A stretch of DNA of 64,000 nucleotides from Sphingomonadales bacterium Ga0077557. Lineage in GTDB: Bacteria > Pseudomonadota > Alphaproteobacteria > Sphingomonadales > Sphingomonadaceae. The translations under genes and the position numbers were made by a program. Where the stretch lies: positions 186,001-250,000 of the forward strand of contig LNFI01000008.1 of the NCBI GenBank assembly GCA_001464615.1, in the 5' to 3' direction. Each line of letters begins with the position of its first letter. Position 1 is the first letter of the stretch. Of this stretch, positions 55,053-64,000 are shown piece by piece. A model generated the notes under the pieces. It worked only from the letters and a program-made list of their open reading frames with translations. It was not told the origin of the DNA and searched no databases.

Positions 55053-56231
55053 ATGTTTCTCAATTTTCTCGACGAACTCCGTGCCGCGGGCATCCCAGCC
55101 AGCATGAAGGAGCATCTCATCCTGCTGGAAGCGCTCGATCGCGACGTGATCGAACGCACGCCGGAGGATTTCTATTATCTTTCGCGTGCCGTGTACGTGA
55201 AGGACGAGGGGCTGCTCGACAAGTTTGACCAGGTCTTCGCCAAGGTATTCCGTGGCATCGCAACGACCTTTGGCCAAACCGAAGCCGAGATCCCCGCTGA
55301 CTGGCTGAAGGCGGTAGCGGAGAAATATCTGTCACCCGAGGAGATGGAGGCGATCAAGGCGCTTGGCTCCTGGGATGAGATCATGGAGACGCTGAAAAAG
55401 CGGCTCGAGGAGCAGCAGGGCCGACACCAGGGCGGTAACAAATGGGTCGGCACCGGCGGCACCAGCCCCTATGGCAATTCGGGCTATAACCCCGAAGGCG
55501 TCCGGATCGGCGGCGAAAGCAAGCACAAGCGCGCGCTGAAAGTTTGGGATCAGCGCGAATTCCGCAACCTGGATTCAACCCGCGAACTTGGCACGCGCAA
55601 CATCAAAGTCGCCCTGCGCCGCCTCCGCAAGTTCGCGCGCGAGGGTGCTGCCGACGAGCTGGATATCGACGCAACAATCGACGGCACCGCGCGGCAGGGC
55701 TGGCTCGACGTGGTGATGCGCGCGGAACGGCGAAATGCGGTGAAGCTGTTGCTGTTCCTCGACGTCGGCGGATCAATGGACCCCTGGGTGAAGCTGTGTG
55801 AGGAGCTGTTCTCGGCGGCGACCACTGAGTTCAAGAACCTGGAGTTCTTTTACTTCCACAATTGCCCCTACGAAGGCGTGTGGAAGGATAATCGCCGCCG
55901 TTTCAGTGAGCGCACGCCGATGTGGGATGTGCTCCACAAGTTCGGGCATGACTACAAGCTGGTGTTTGTCGGCGACGCATCGATGAGCCCCTATGAAATC
56001 ACCCATCCCGGCGGTTCGGTGGAGCATTTCAACGAGGAATCGGGTGCGGTCTGGCTGCACCGGATGGCGACGACCTATCCGGCGGCGGTCTGGCTCAATC
56101 CCGTGCCCGAGGAGCAATGGGGCTATTCGCAGAGCATCCGGATCATCAAGGAATTGATGACCGATCGGATGTACCCGCTGACGCTGGCGGGGCTGGACGA
56201 CGGGATGCGGGAATTGACGCGGAAGCGGTGA
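55053..56231 (+). CDS. CoxE-like VWA domain protein
   Basis: LLLFLDVGGSMDPWVKLCEELFSAATTEFKNLEFFYFHNCPYEGVW. Confidence 0.92.
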   Translation: MFLNFLDELRAAGIPASMKEHLILLEALDRDVIERTPEDFYYLSRAVYVKDEGLLDKFDQVFAKVFRGIATTFGQTEAEIPADWLKAVAEKYLSPEEMEAIKALGSWDEIMETLKKRLEEQQGRHQGGNKWVGTGGTSPYGNSGYNPEGVRIGGESKHKRALKVWDQREFRNLDSTRELGTRNIKVALRRLRKFAREGAADELDIDATIDGTARQGWLDVVMRAERRNAVKLLLFLDVGGSMDPWVKLCEELFSAATTEFKNLEFFYFHNCPYEGVWKDNRRRFSERTPMWDVLHKFGHDYKLVFVGDASMSPYEITHPGGSVEHFNEESGAVWLHRMATTYPAAVWLNPVPEEQWGYSQSIRIIKELMTDRMYPLTLAGLDDGMRELTRKR

Positions 56232-56328
56232 GGGACGACGCCGGCCAATGACGATGATTTGATCAAAATCAAAGCGAAGCACGGGACGTGCAGGAACAAT
56301 ACCCTCATCAACAATGAGGGAGACCATC

Positions 56329-56451
56329 ATGCCTGCGATCGAATCCTACTGGTTCGCCTATCTCGTCATCATCGCGATGTTGGCGTTCATGTTTGGCCTT
56401 GGCCTGGTCAGCATCACCGACCGCGATCCAACCCTGCCCCCGGCGGAATAG
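56329..56451 (+). CDS. 40-aa single-TM microprotein (not in the supplied ORF track)
   Basis: MPAIESYWFAYLVIIAMLAFMFGLGLVSITDRDPTLPPAE*; GAGGGAG ribosome-binding site upstream. Confidence 0.55.
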   Translation: MPAIESYWFAYLVIIAMLAFMFGLGLVSITDRDPTLPPAE

Positions 56452-56460
56452 ACGGGGCTT

Positions 56461-57657
56461 TTAGTAAATCAGCGACGAACGGCGTTCATCCACCCACGCC
56501 GCTTCGTCGCGCCGGGTCGCGGCGTCGAAATCCCCCGGTGTCGCGGCCAGGTCGTCCACCCATTGCCGCAAGCCAGTCCCGCCGTTGATGACGTCAATGG
56601 CGAGCTTGCCGAATTCATATTCGTACGGAAAATCGCGCCACAGATCATAGTCGGGGTAAAGGGTGCGGATCGCCTTGAAACCCAGCGCCTGCACCCGCCA
56701 CGGCTGGAACGCGACATGATCATAGCCCGGACCCTCGGCATGGATATGAACGCCGTTACAAAGCTGCCCGACATGCTTGTGGAAGGTCGGCTGGAACCAG
56801 ATGTCGCGCAGGGTGCACCCTTTGAGCCATTCGGGCGCAATCGCGTGCATCTTGGCGATCACCGCCTTGGCATCGATGTCGGGCGCACCGAAGATTTCAA
56901 GCGGGCGCGTGGTGCCGCGTCCTTCGCTCAAGGTCGTCCCCTCCAGCATCACCGTGCCGGGATAGGCGCGCGCCATGTTGATATTGGGGGCATTGGGGCT
57001 GGGGTTGATCCAGATGCGGTCGATCGGCCAGCCGAAACCGGGGGCAGCGTCGGGGCCCCAGTCCTCCATCGCGATCACGCGGTAATCGACGTCGAGCTTG
57101 TAGTGCGCGATGAACCAGCGGCCGAGCTCGCCCAAGGTCATCCCGTGCCGCATCGGCATCGGCCCTGCGCCTACGAAACTTTCCCAGCCCGGCAGAAGCG
57201 TCAGCCCCTCGACTGGGCGACCGATCGGGTTGGGGCGGTCGAGCACCCACACCGATTTGCCATGTTCGGCGGCGGCTTCGAGCACGTAAAGCAGCGTCGT
57301 CACAAAGGTGTAGATGCGCGTGCCCAGGTCCTGCATGTCGACCAGCATCACGTCGAAAGTGCCCATCGACTGGCCAGTCGGGCGGCGGACTTCGCCGTAC
57401 AGGCTGAAAACCGGGATATTGTGCGTCGGATCAGTGAAGTCGGGGGACTCCATCATATTGTCCTGCAAATCGCCCCGAACCCCATGCTGCGGCCCGAACA
57501 TCGCGGACACGTTGAGACCACAGGCGACCAGCGCGTCGAGGCTGTGGGTCAGGTCTTCGGTCACTGAGGCGGGGTGCGCGAGGAGGGCGACGCGCTTGCC
57601 CTGCAGCGGCTTGCGCAATAGCGGGTCAGCGAGGAGGCGATCGATACCGAATTTCAT
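56461..57657 (-). CDS. DUF1343 / NamZ-like exo-beta-N-acetylmuramidase family
   Basis: FGPQHGVRGDLQDNM, VMLVDMQDLGTRIYTFVTTL, VLDRPNPIGR, PMRHGMTLGEL. Confidence 0.9.
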   Translation of the reverse strand: MKFGIDRLLADPLLRKPLQGKRVALLAHPASVTEDLTHSLDALVACGLNVSAMFGPQHGVRGDLQDNMMESPDFTDPTHNIPVFSLYGEVRRPTGQSMGTFDVMLVDMQDLGTRIYTFVTTLLYVLEAAAEHGKSVWVLDRPNPIGRPVEGLTLLPGWESFVGAGPMPMRHGMTLGELGRWFIAHYKLDVDYRVIAMEDWGPDAAPGFGWPIDRIWINPSPNAPNINMARAYPGTVMLEGTTLSEGRGTTRPLEIFGAPDIDAKAVIAKMHAIAPEWLKGCTLRDIWFQPTFHKHVGQLCNGVHIHAEGPGYDHVAFQPWRVQALGFKAIRTLYPDYDLWRDFPYEYEFGKLAIDVINGGTGLRQWVDDLAATPGDFDAATRRDEAAWVDERRSSLIY

Positions 57658-58190
57658 GGGGCGTTTGGTGCCGGGAGGGTGGCGATAAAGCAATCGGAAT
57701 TGTGGAAATCGGGCGGCCCCGGCGCATGCGCGAGCGCCCAGTAGGATTTGGTGCCGTCGCGTTCTTCGATGACGGCGGAGAGGCCCATTCTCAGTGCCCC
57801 CGACGGAATGCTGGTCAGGTCCAAATCAACTTCGATCACATAGTCCTCGCCAGCTTCGATACCTCTTTCAATAAAGGGGTCCACCGGTAACTCCAGGTCG
57901 CGCATCCCATCTCGATAGCTATCGAAAATATAGGCAGCCCATTGGCATGACGGCGAAAAGTTGAACTCGAAATATTGCTGTGCTCCGGCAGGATTCAAAA
58001 AAATCTCAAAGCAAGTGGCTTTCCAAAGATTGTCAGAGCGCGCTGGCGATTGCCAATCTGGGATCGCCAGTTTCTCCTGTCCGTCGACGCTGGCCGTCAG
58101 CAGGATTTTATCGGCATCATAGGTCAAAGCTATCCGCACCGCGCGAACCGATGCCGGCGGCGTATCAGGATGGGGTATCAGCTCGAACAT
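57654..58190 (-). CDS. DOMON-like domain protein
   Basis: LWKATCFEIFLNPAGAQQYFEFNFSPSCQWAAYIFDSYRDGM; 4-nt overlap with NamZ-like gene. Confidence 0.8.
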   Translation of the reverse strand: MFELIPHPDTPPASVRAVRIALTYDADKILLTASVDGQEKLAIPDWQSPARSDNLWKATCFEIFLNPAGAQQYFEFNFSPSCQWAAYIFDSYRDGMRDLELPVDPFIERGIEAGEDYVIEVDLDLTSIPSGALRMGLSAVIEERDGTKSYWALAHAPGPPDFHNSDCFIATLPAPNAP

Positions 58191-58201
58191 ATGCTCCTTG
58201 T

Positions 58202-58221
58202 ACCCCCGCGAAGGCGGGGGT
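58202..58221. repeat. REP-like palindrome
   Basis: acccccgc-gaag-gcgggggt perfect 8-bp stem. Confidence 0.75.
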
Positions 58222-58262
58222 CCAGCCGGGGTTTCTGCCTTAGCGCGAACACGACAAGGCGT

Positions 58263-58670
58263 TTACATCGCGATTAGCGCGAACTCGAACCCCATCACCG
58301 TATAAATCGCCAGCCAATATCCCCCATCGATCAGGAACAGCTTCAGCGACTGCCGTGAGAACAGGTAATTCACGCCGATCGCCGGAATGATGAACCCAAG
58401 CGCCACGCCCGAGGCGATTTGGACGATGGTCGACAAGCTAAGCCCCGAATAGGTTGCGAGCGTGTGGTCGAGGATGAAGGCAGCGACCAGGTTCAGCACG
58501 AAGGTGAGGCCAAAAATCAGCGGCATATTGCCGTTCTTCATTGTCTCGTCCGACAATCCTCGCTCTGCCTGCCAGGCCTTGCCGAACAGCGGCCCGTACC
58601 AAATGCCCCCGATGAGGAAACCGCTGACGGCGGCCACCAAAATCGCGATCCAGTGAATCGGCGTTCCCAT
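58263..58670 (-). CDS. DUF1761-like membrane protein
   Basis: HWIAILVAAVSGFLIGGIWYGPLFGKAWQAERGLS. Confidence 0.85.
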   Translation of the reverse strand: MGTPIHWIAILVAAVSGFLIGGIWYGPLFGKAWQAERGLSDETMKNGNMPLIFGLTFVLNLVAAFILDHTLATYSGLSLSTIVQIASGVALGFIIPAIGVNYLFSRQSLKLFLIDGGYWLAIYTVMGFEFALIAM

Positions 58671-58770
58671 GTCATTCTCCCCCTTGCCCCGGTGAAGGCT
58701 AGCCGCACGAAACGGCGACGGGAAGCGCCCTGTTCAAAACGCGCGCAAACCCCTATGTGCGCCGCTTCGC

Positions 58771-60105
58771 ATGGCAACAATCCTCCCCTCCCCGCCGAAG
58801 ATCGGCATGGTCTCGCTCGGCTGTCCCAAGAATCTGGTCGACAGCGAGCGGATCCTGACCAAACTCCGGTCCGACGGCTATCAGATGTCGCCCGATTATG
58901 CCGGGGCGGACGTCGTGCTGGTCAACACTTGCGGCTTCCTGGATTCGGCCAAGGAGGAATCGCTTGAGGCGATCGGCGAGGCGATTGCGGAGAATGGCCG
59001 CGTTATCGTCACTGGCTGCATGGGCAAGGAAGCGGAGATGATCCGCGCGAAATTCCCGAACGTGCTCGCGGTCACCGGCGCGCACCAATATGAGGAAGTC
59101 GTCGGCGCGGTGCATGAGGCAGCGCCGATGCCGCCGAGTGCGTTCCTCAATCTGGTGCCCGAAAGCGGCCTGAAACTCACCCCGCGCCATTACAGCTATT
59201 TGAAGATTTCCGAAGGCTGCAACCACCGCTGTTCCTTCTGCATCATTCCGTCGCTCCGGGGCGATCTCGTCAGCCGGCGGCCCGATGCCATTCTTCGCGA
59301 GGCGGAAAAGCTGGTCGCGGCGGGCACCCGCGAATTGCTCGTCATCAGCCAGGATACCTCGGCGTACGGCGTCGATATCCGCCATCAACCCCGCGAATGG
59401 CATGGACGCGAAGTACGCGCGCACATGACCGATCTAGCGCGCGAGCTGGGGTCGCTGGGGGCATGGGTGCGGCTCCACTATGTCTACCCCTATCCGCATG
59501 TCGATCAGGCCGTGCCGCTAATGGCCGAGGGGCTGGTGACGCCCTATCTCGACATTCCGTTCCAGCACGCCTCGCCCAATGTGCTGCGCGCGATGAAGCG
59601 CCCGGCCAATGAGGCCAAGGTGCTCGAGCGCATCAAGGGCTGGCGCGCGATCTGCCCCGATATCGCGATCCGATCGACCTTTGTCGTCGGCTTCCCTGGC
59701 GAGACCGAGGCTGATTTCGCCTATCTGATGAACTGGCTGGAAGAAGCGCAGCTCGACCGCGTCGGCGCGTTCCGTTTCGAGCCGGTCGAGGGCGCGGCGG
59801 CCAACGACCTGCCCGATCCGGTGCCAGAGGCAGTGAAGGAAGAACGCTACGCCCGGCTGATGGACCTGACCGCGCGGATCTCAGCGGAAAAACTGCGTGC
59901 CAAGGTCGGCCGCACGCTCGACGTGATCATTGATGCGGTCGATGAAGAAACCGGCGGCGCAACCGGCCGTTCGCAGGCCGACGCGCCCGAGATAGACGGC
60001 GAGGTGCATCTGCGCGACGCCGGGCACCTGAGCCAAGGCGATATCGTGCCCGTCGTCATCGAGGATGCCGACGAGCACGATCTTTTCGGGGTACCCCGTC
60101 CCTAA
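58771..60105 (+). CDS. rimO: ribosomal protein S12 methylthiotransferase
   Basis: [42 protein letters not shown] radical SAM Cys motif. Confidence 0.96.
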   Translation: MATILPSPPKIGMVSLGCPKNLVDSERILTKLRSDGYQMSPDYAGADVVLVNTCGFLDSAKEESLEAIGEAIAENGRVIVTGCMGKEAEMIRAKFPNVLAVTGAHQYEEVVGAVHEAAPMPPSAFLNLVPESGLKLTPRHYSYLKISEGCNHRCSFCIIPSLRGDLVSRRPDAILREAEKLVAAGTRELLVISQDTSAYGVDIRHQPREWHGREVRAHMTDLARELGSLGAWVRLHYVYPYPHVDQAVPLMAEGLVTPYLDIPFQHASPNVLRAMKRPANEAKVLERIKGWRAICPDIAIRSTFVVGFPGETEADFAYLMNWLEEAQLDRVGAFRFEPVEGAAANDLPDPVPEAVKEERYARLMDLTARISAEKLRAKVGRTLDVIIDAVDEETGGATGRSQADAPEIDGEVHLRDAGHLSQGDIVPVVIEDADEHDLFGVPRP

Positions 60106-62417
60106 GGTAGTTTCGCTGCAGCGCGCGCCGCAAGTGTCCGTCGATAGGCTTCACCGACCGCCGCATCCCCCATGACCGTCGCATCGAACAGACAGGCCTG
60201 ATACACCGCCTCATCCTTGATCACTGGACGGCACGCTTGTGCGGCGACTTGCTTGTCGAGTGGACGAATCGTTGGACGGCCGGGCGACGGGATCGACGGA
60301 ACGCTTGGCGCCGCGCTGCATGCGCCACCAGGCTTCGCTGGCCAGCTCGGGTCCGTAAAGGTGCCGGTAGACGTGCCCGAAGCATAATCAAACAGGCTAG
60401 CCGTCGGTTTGACACGCCAGGCATCGGCAAATTTCTGATTGAGCACGGTCCAGCGCGCCATGAGCGGCACCGGCCGAGGGCCGAAGGACGAACCATCGGG
60501 CGCAAGCGGCAGCCAGTTACCGGCCTGGATATAGCCCATCGTCCCTTCGCGGGCAGGCGTCTTCAGGACATCGACATTCAGATACCAATGACCTTGCGAC
60601 GACCAGAAATTCGGGGTGATTGCCACACGCGTACCGTCTGACGCATTGACCAAAATTCCGCCACCCGCCGCAGCTGTGGCAATGCGGTTGCCACCACCAA
60701 GATTGATGCCGCCTGCCGGCAAGTTGACGAGCTTGCCATCAATCCGGATCTCCATCCGCTCGCCCGTCCCCGAGCCGGGCTGATAGCTTACCCGCCGCTT
60801 GCCGAGGCGCAACGCGGCTGCCGTGTTCAGGCTCACACAGCTTTGCAGCCCGGTATAGGGGTTAGTTCCTGGGACAAAGGACGTGACCACTGGCGTCTGG
60901 CGCGTCTGCAGCTCGAACTCGCTGTCCAGGTTGCGCAGCGCGGTGAATTCGCCAGCCGACTGAAAGTCGTAATTAATCCCGTTCACGGTGGTGAGATGCG
61001 GATCACCCCAGTCTGCGGCATTGGCGTCGGGCGGATCGTTGCAAAAGGCCCGGAACGTGTTGACCGCAGCATTGCCAGCAGCGGATCCCGGTGCGCCCTG
61101 CGGCATCGTTGCCGGGGCGTTGACCCCATCAGTGCCGATTGTCAGGCCCTGAACGGCGCCCTTCAGGATCAGCGCGCAATAGGCTGGCAGTTGATTGGAA
61201 AGATGCGGGAACCGCCCGTTCAGGCCTTTGCTGTGGCAGCCGGAGCACTGGCCCGGGACCAGCGCCCCTGCATGCGACGCCGCATTCTGCGGCCACGCCG
61301 CCAGCACGAGTGGATCGTAACGATTGGGGGCAAACATCGGCAACGTGTTTTCGAGCTGCCCAAAGGTCAGCCCAGGCGCGAGCACGGCGTCTGGATGCAC
61401 AATATAGGGGTTCTCGCCCGCGTGGCAGTCGGTGCAGATTCCGCCCACAGGGCCGCTTAGCTCGGCGCCACCCCCCTGATAGCGGCCCATCGGATCGATC
61501 GCGAGGTTGGGCACGCCGATTGGTATTTTCTGATTGGCCGGGAACGAGAACGCAGCGCCGCTCTTCTGATTGTCCCAGATGCACACTTTGGAGGTGATCT
61601 TGCTCAGACAGATTACGCCATCGAGTGCCACTGTCGTCTTGCCAGCATTGAAACGCGGCAATGCGATACACATGCCCTGCGGACTTTCAAACGTGCGCAC
61701 CTCGGCGGGCGACTGCACAATGAACTGCTGACCTTGCGGAATCGAGCCCTGGATTTTCCATCCAGAAGTGCCATTCGGGTCCATCTCATTAATGGTCGGC
61801 GGAATCGGCACCTGATTGGCGGCACATTCATTGATATAGGCTTGGCCAGTGTTCGTCGTCGACAGGAAGACGACAGCACCGCCAGGTTTGAACACCGGCA
61901 GATTGAGCTTGCGTTCAATCGCCGGATCAAGCTGGAACGGACCACCGTCCCAGATACCTATCCGTTTCGCGCCAACCCGAGTTTCGCCCGGCAGGTTCCA
62001 GGTGAGCTGGTAGCGGATCGCATTGAGCTTACTCCCGAGACGTTCATCGTCGCGCAGTTTTGGAGAACGGGCCGCAAGCCAATCGATTGCCCGTTGTTCA
62101 ACCACCAGCTGCGCCTGACCGCTGAGCCGAAGCCCCGACTTTAGTCGTTTCTCGAACGATGCAAATTCGTCCCGCGATTTGGCGTCGACGTCGTGGAGCA
62201 GTTTGTTACGGTACCATGCCAGCGCCTTGGCAATAAAGGCCGCACTGGGCTGAATTTGGCCACCCTTCGCATCAAACAATGCACCATGACCGACAAAGGC
62301 GATCGGGTCGCTTGCCGGAGCCTGAGCCACGGACAAGCTCGACGCCGTCGCCATGAAGGCAAGACCCAACGAACCAAAGATAGCTATATGGCTGATATTC
62401 TTTTCATTAACGGACAG
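60102..62417 (-). CDS. secreted multidomain protein with two CxxCH haem motifs and a VWD-like domain
   Basis: [11 protein letters not shown] and [37 protein letters not shown]; signal peptide after [18 protein letters not shown]. Confidence 0.7.
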   Translation of the reverse strand: MSVNEKNISHIAIFGSLGLAFMATASSLSVAQAPASDPIAFVGHGALFDAKGGQIQPSAAFIAKALAWYRNKLLHDVDAKSRDEFASFEKRLKSGLRLSGQAQLVVEQRAIDWLAARSPKLRDDERLGSKLNAIRYQLTWNLPGETRVGAKRIGIWDGGPFQLDPAIERKLNLPVFKPGGAVVFLSTTNTGQAYINECAANQVPIPPTINEMDPNGTSGWKIQGSIPQGQQFIVQSPAEVRTFESPQGMCIALPRFNAGKTTVALDGVICLSKITSKVCIWDNQKSGAAFSFPANQKIPIGVPNLAIDPMGRYQGGGAELSGPVGGICTDCHAGENPYIVHPDAVLAPGLTFGQLENTLPMFAPNRYDPLVLAAWPQNAASHAGALVPGQCSGCHSKGLNGRFPHLSNQLPAYCALILKGAVQGLTIGTDGVNAPATMPQGAPGSAAGNAAVNTFRAFCNDPPDANAADWGDPHLTTVNGINYDFQSAGEFTALRNLDSEFELQTRQTPVVTSFVPGTNPYTGLQSCVSLNTAAALRLGKRRVSYQPGSGTGERMEIRIDGKLVNLPAGGINLGGGNRIATAAAGGGILVNASDGTRVAITPNFWSSQGHWYLNVDVLKTPAREGTMGYIQAGNWLPLAPDGSSFGPRPVPLMARWTVLNQKFADAWRVKPTASLFDYASGTSTGTFTDPSWPAKPGGACSAAPSVPSIPSPGRPTIRPLDKQVAAQACRPVIKDEAVYQACLFDATVMGDAAVGEAYRRTLAARAAAKLP

Positions 62418-62843
62418 CATCGGACAACCCCCTTTTTGAGAGTGACTCCAGACTCGCAAATAAAAATACTATGGGGCTATTTTACTCTAATTCTGAAACA
62501 TCGTCAATGATTCTAAATTTATGCCATTTTATTTAGATATAATTATATCTGTACTAACATAGCGTTCTGTCGTGCGTCCAATGCTCTGGGCGTTCTGAAA
62601 CTCGACGCGGCGGCGGCGAGTGCCATGCGCGCTTGTTGGCGGAAGCCACCGGATTATCCTTGGCATCACGGGTGCGCGAAGATCGGTGACTTGGCGAATT
62701 TGACCCGCCCGGCACCGGCGTTGGTCACTGCGCACCAGCCGTTGGAGGGCACAAGCGCACAATCACCTCGTCAGTGATCGGCAAAGGGTGCTAATCGCGG
62801 GTTGGCGGCTGGGTTACCCATTTGGGCCGCGAGGATAATCGCC

Positions 62844-64000
62844 TTGTCCCATCCCAACGCGACCGACACTCGGCTTGGTGACGCCCCGAAAACCGGCTTG
62901 AAAGGCTTTCTCGCGCGGCTAGGCCCCGGTCTGGTCACCGGCGCTGCCGATGACGACCCCAGCGGGATCGGCACGCATAGCCAGGTCGGTGCGGAATTCG
63001 GCTATGGGCTGGCCTGGACCTTTGTGCTGACCTTTCCGCTGATGGTCGCAATCCAGCAGGTCGCCGCCGAAATCGGGCGGGTAACCGGGGCCGGCATCGC
63101 GCGCAACTTGCGGCGGCATTATCCCCGGCCGGTGTTGTGGGCGATGGTGTCGCTGCTGCTGATCGCCAACATCATCAATCTCGGCGCGGATCTGAGCGCT
63201 ATGGGTGCCGCGCTGCAACTCCTAACCGGCGGCAATGCTGGGCTTTACACGCTGCTGTTTGGCATCGTCTGCGTCGTGCTTGAAGTGGTGCTGAGCTATG
63301 CGCGGTATTCGTCGGTGCTCAAATGGACGACCTTATCGCTGTTCACTTATGTCGCGGTGGTGATGGTCGCTGGCGTGCCATGGGGGCATGCGTTGCGATC
63401 ACTGGTGGTGCCCGAAATTCAGTTGAACGCGGCCTATGCCACTGCCTTTGTGGCAATCCTTGGCACGACGATCAGCCCCTATCTCTTTTTCTGGCAGGCC
63501 GGGCAGGAAGTGGAGGAAGAACATCGGCGGCACGCCAAGCCTTTGTGCATCACGCCGCGCGAGTCGGGACCCGAGATTGCGCGGATCAGGCTTGATACCC
63601 TGATCGGCATGGCATTCAGCACGATTGTGTCGCTGGCGATTGTGTTTGCGACCGCGGCGACGCTCAACGCCCACGGCATCCGCGACATCACCACGTCATC
63701 GCAGGCCGCAGAAGCGTTGCGGCCGATCGCCGGGCAATTCGCCTTTTTGATGTTTGCGCTCGGGATCATCGGCACCGGCTTGCTCGCGGTGCCGGTGCTG
63801 GCGGGATCGGCGGCCTATGCCGTGACCGAGATGCTGGGCGTGCCCGGCAGTTTGGATGCCAAGCCGCTTGATGCGCGTATTTTCTATTCGACGATTGCCA
63901 TTACGACCTTGGCCGGGTCGTCGATCAACGCGGTCGGTATCGATCCCGTTCGGGCGCTGTACTGGGCGGCGGTGGTCAATGGCGTGCTCGCGACGCCGCT
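62844..64000 (+). CDS. NRAMP family divalent metal transporter, 3' truncated by window edge; probable TTG start
   Basis: Open frame absent from the ORF track: LARLGPGLVTGAADDDPSGIGTHSQVGAEFGYGLAWTFVLTFPLMVAIQQVAAEIGRVTG...ILGTTISPYLFFWQAGQEVEEE. Confidence 0.9.
   Translation, partial: MSHPNATDTRLGDAPKTGLKGFLARLGPGLVTGAADDDPSGIGTHSQVGAEFGYGLAWTFVLTFPLMVAIQQVAAEIGRVTGAGIARNLRRHYPRPVLWAMVSLLLIANIINLGADLSAMGAALQLLTGGNAGLYTLLFGIVCVVLEVVLSYARYSSVLKWTTLSLFTYVAVVMVAGVPWGHALRSLVVPEIQLNAAYATAFVAILGTTISPYLFFWQAGQEVEEEHRRHAKPLCITPRESGPEIARIRLDTLIGMAFSTIVSLAIVFATAATLNAHGIRDITTSSQAAEALRPIAGQFAFLMFALGIIGTGLLAVPVLAGSAAYAVTEMLGVPGSLDAKPLDARIFYSTIAITTLAGSSINAVGIDPVRALYWAAVVNGVLATP

Noticed and set aside
56563-57567. 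334-aa plus-strand ORF
   Set aside because: Antisense shadow of the NamZ-like gene.
60102-60105. 4-nt tail-to-tail overlap of rimO stop and the haem/VWD gene stop
   Set aside because: CTAA naturally supplies TAA on one strand and TAG on the other; common in compact genomes and not notable alone.

Overview
This 64 kb window is GC-rich and looks like a sphingomonad (alphaproteobacterial) chromosome, judging from gene content and dispersed palindromic repeats. It is mostly core housekeeping: gyrA, trmFO, pdhA/pdhB, ftsB-like, eno, greA, carA/carB, yqeY-dnaG-rpoD, rimO and two tRNAs. Accessory material sits between these genes. I see no transposase, integrase, phage module, rRNA or CRISPR array. 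The points most worth a second look are: (1) a dispersed palindromic element that appears to lie in frame inside carA, with a sibling copy next to trmFO; (2) a ParDE-like toxin-antitoxin pair whose toxin ORF overlaps the 3' end of gyrA, in a GyrA that carries Met where E. coli has Asp87; (3) a VapBC/FitAB-like pair separating carA from carB; (4) an AT-richer, repeat-bounded island with an orphan membrane protein and a gene remnant just upstream of gyrA; (5) a secreted protein combining two CxxCH haem motifs with a VWD-like domain; (6) a histidine kinase with an intact H-box but an apparently degenerate ATP-binding domain; (7) a Phd-antitoxin-like N-terminus on a possible PAS protein; (8) an unlisted 40-aa membrane microprotein ORF with a hairpin over its ribosome-binding site. 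All family calls come from reading motifs by eye; no database search was run.
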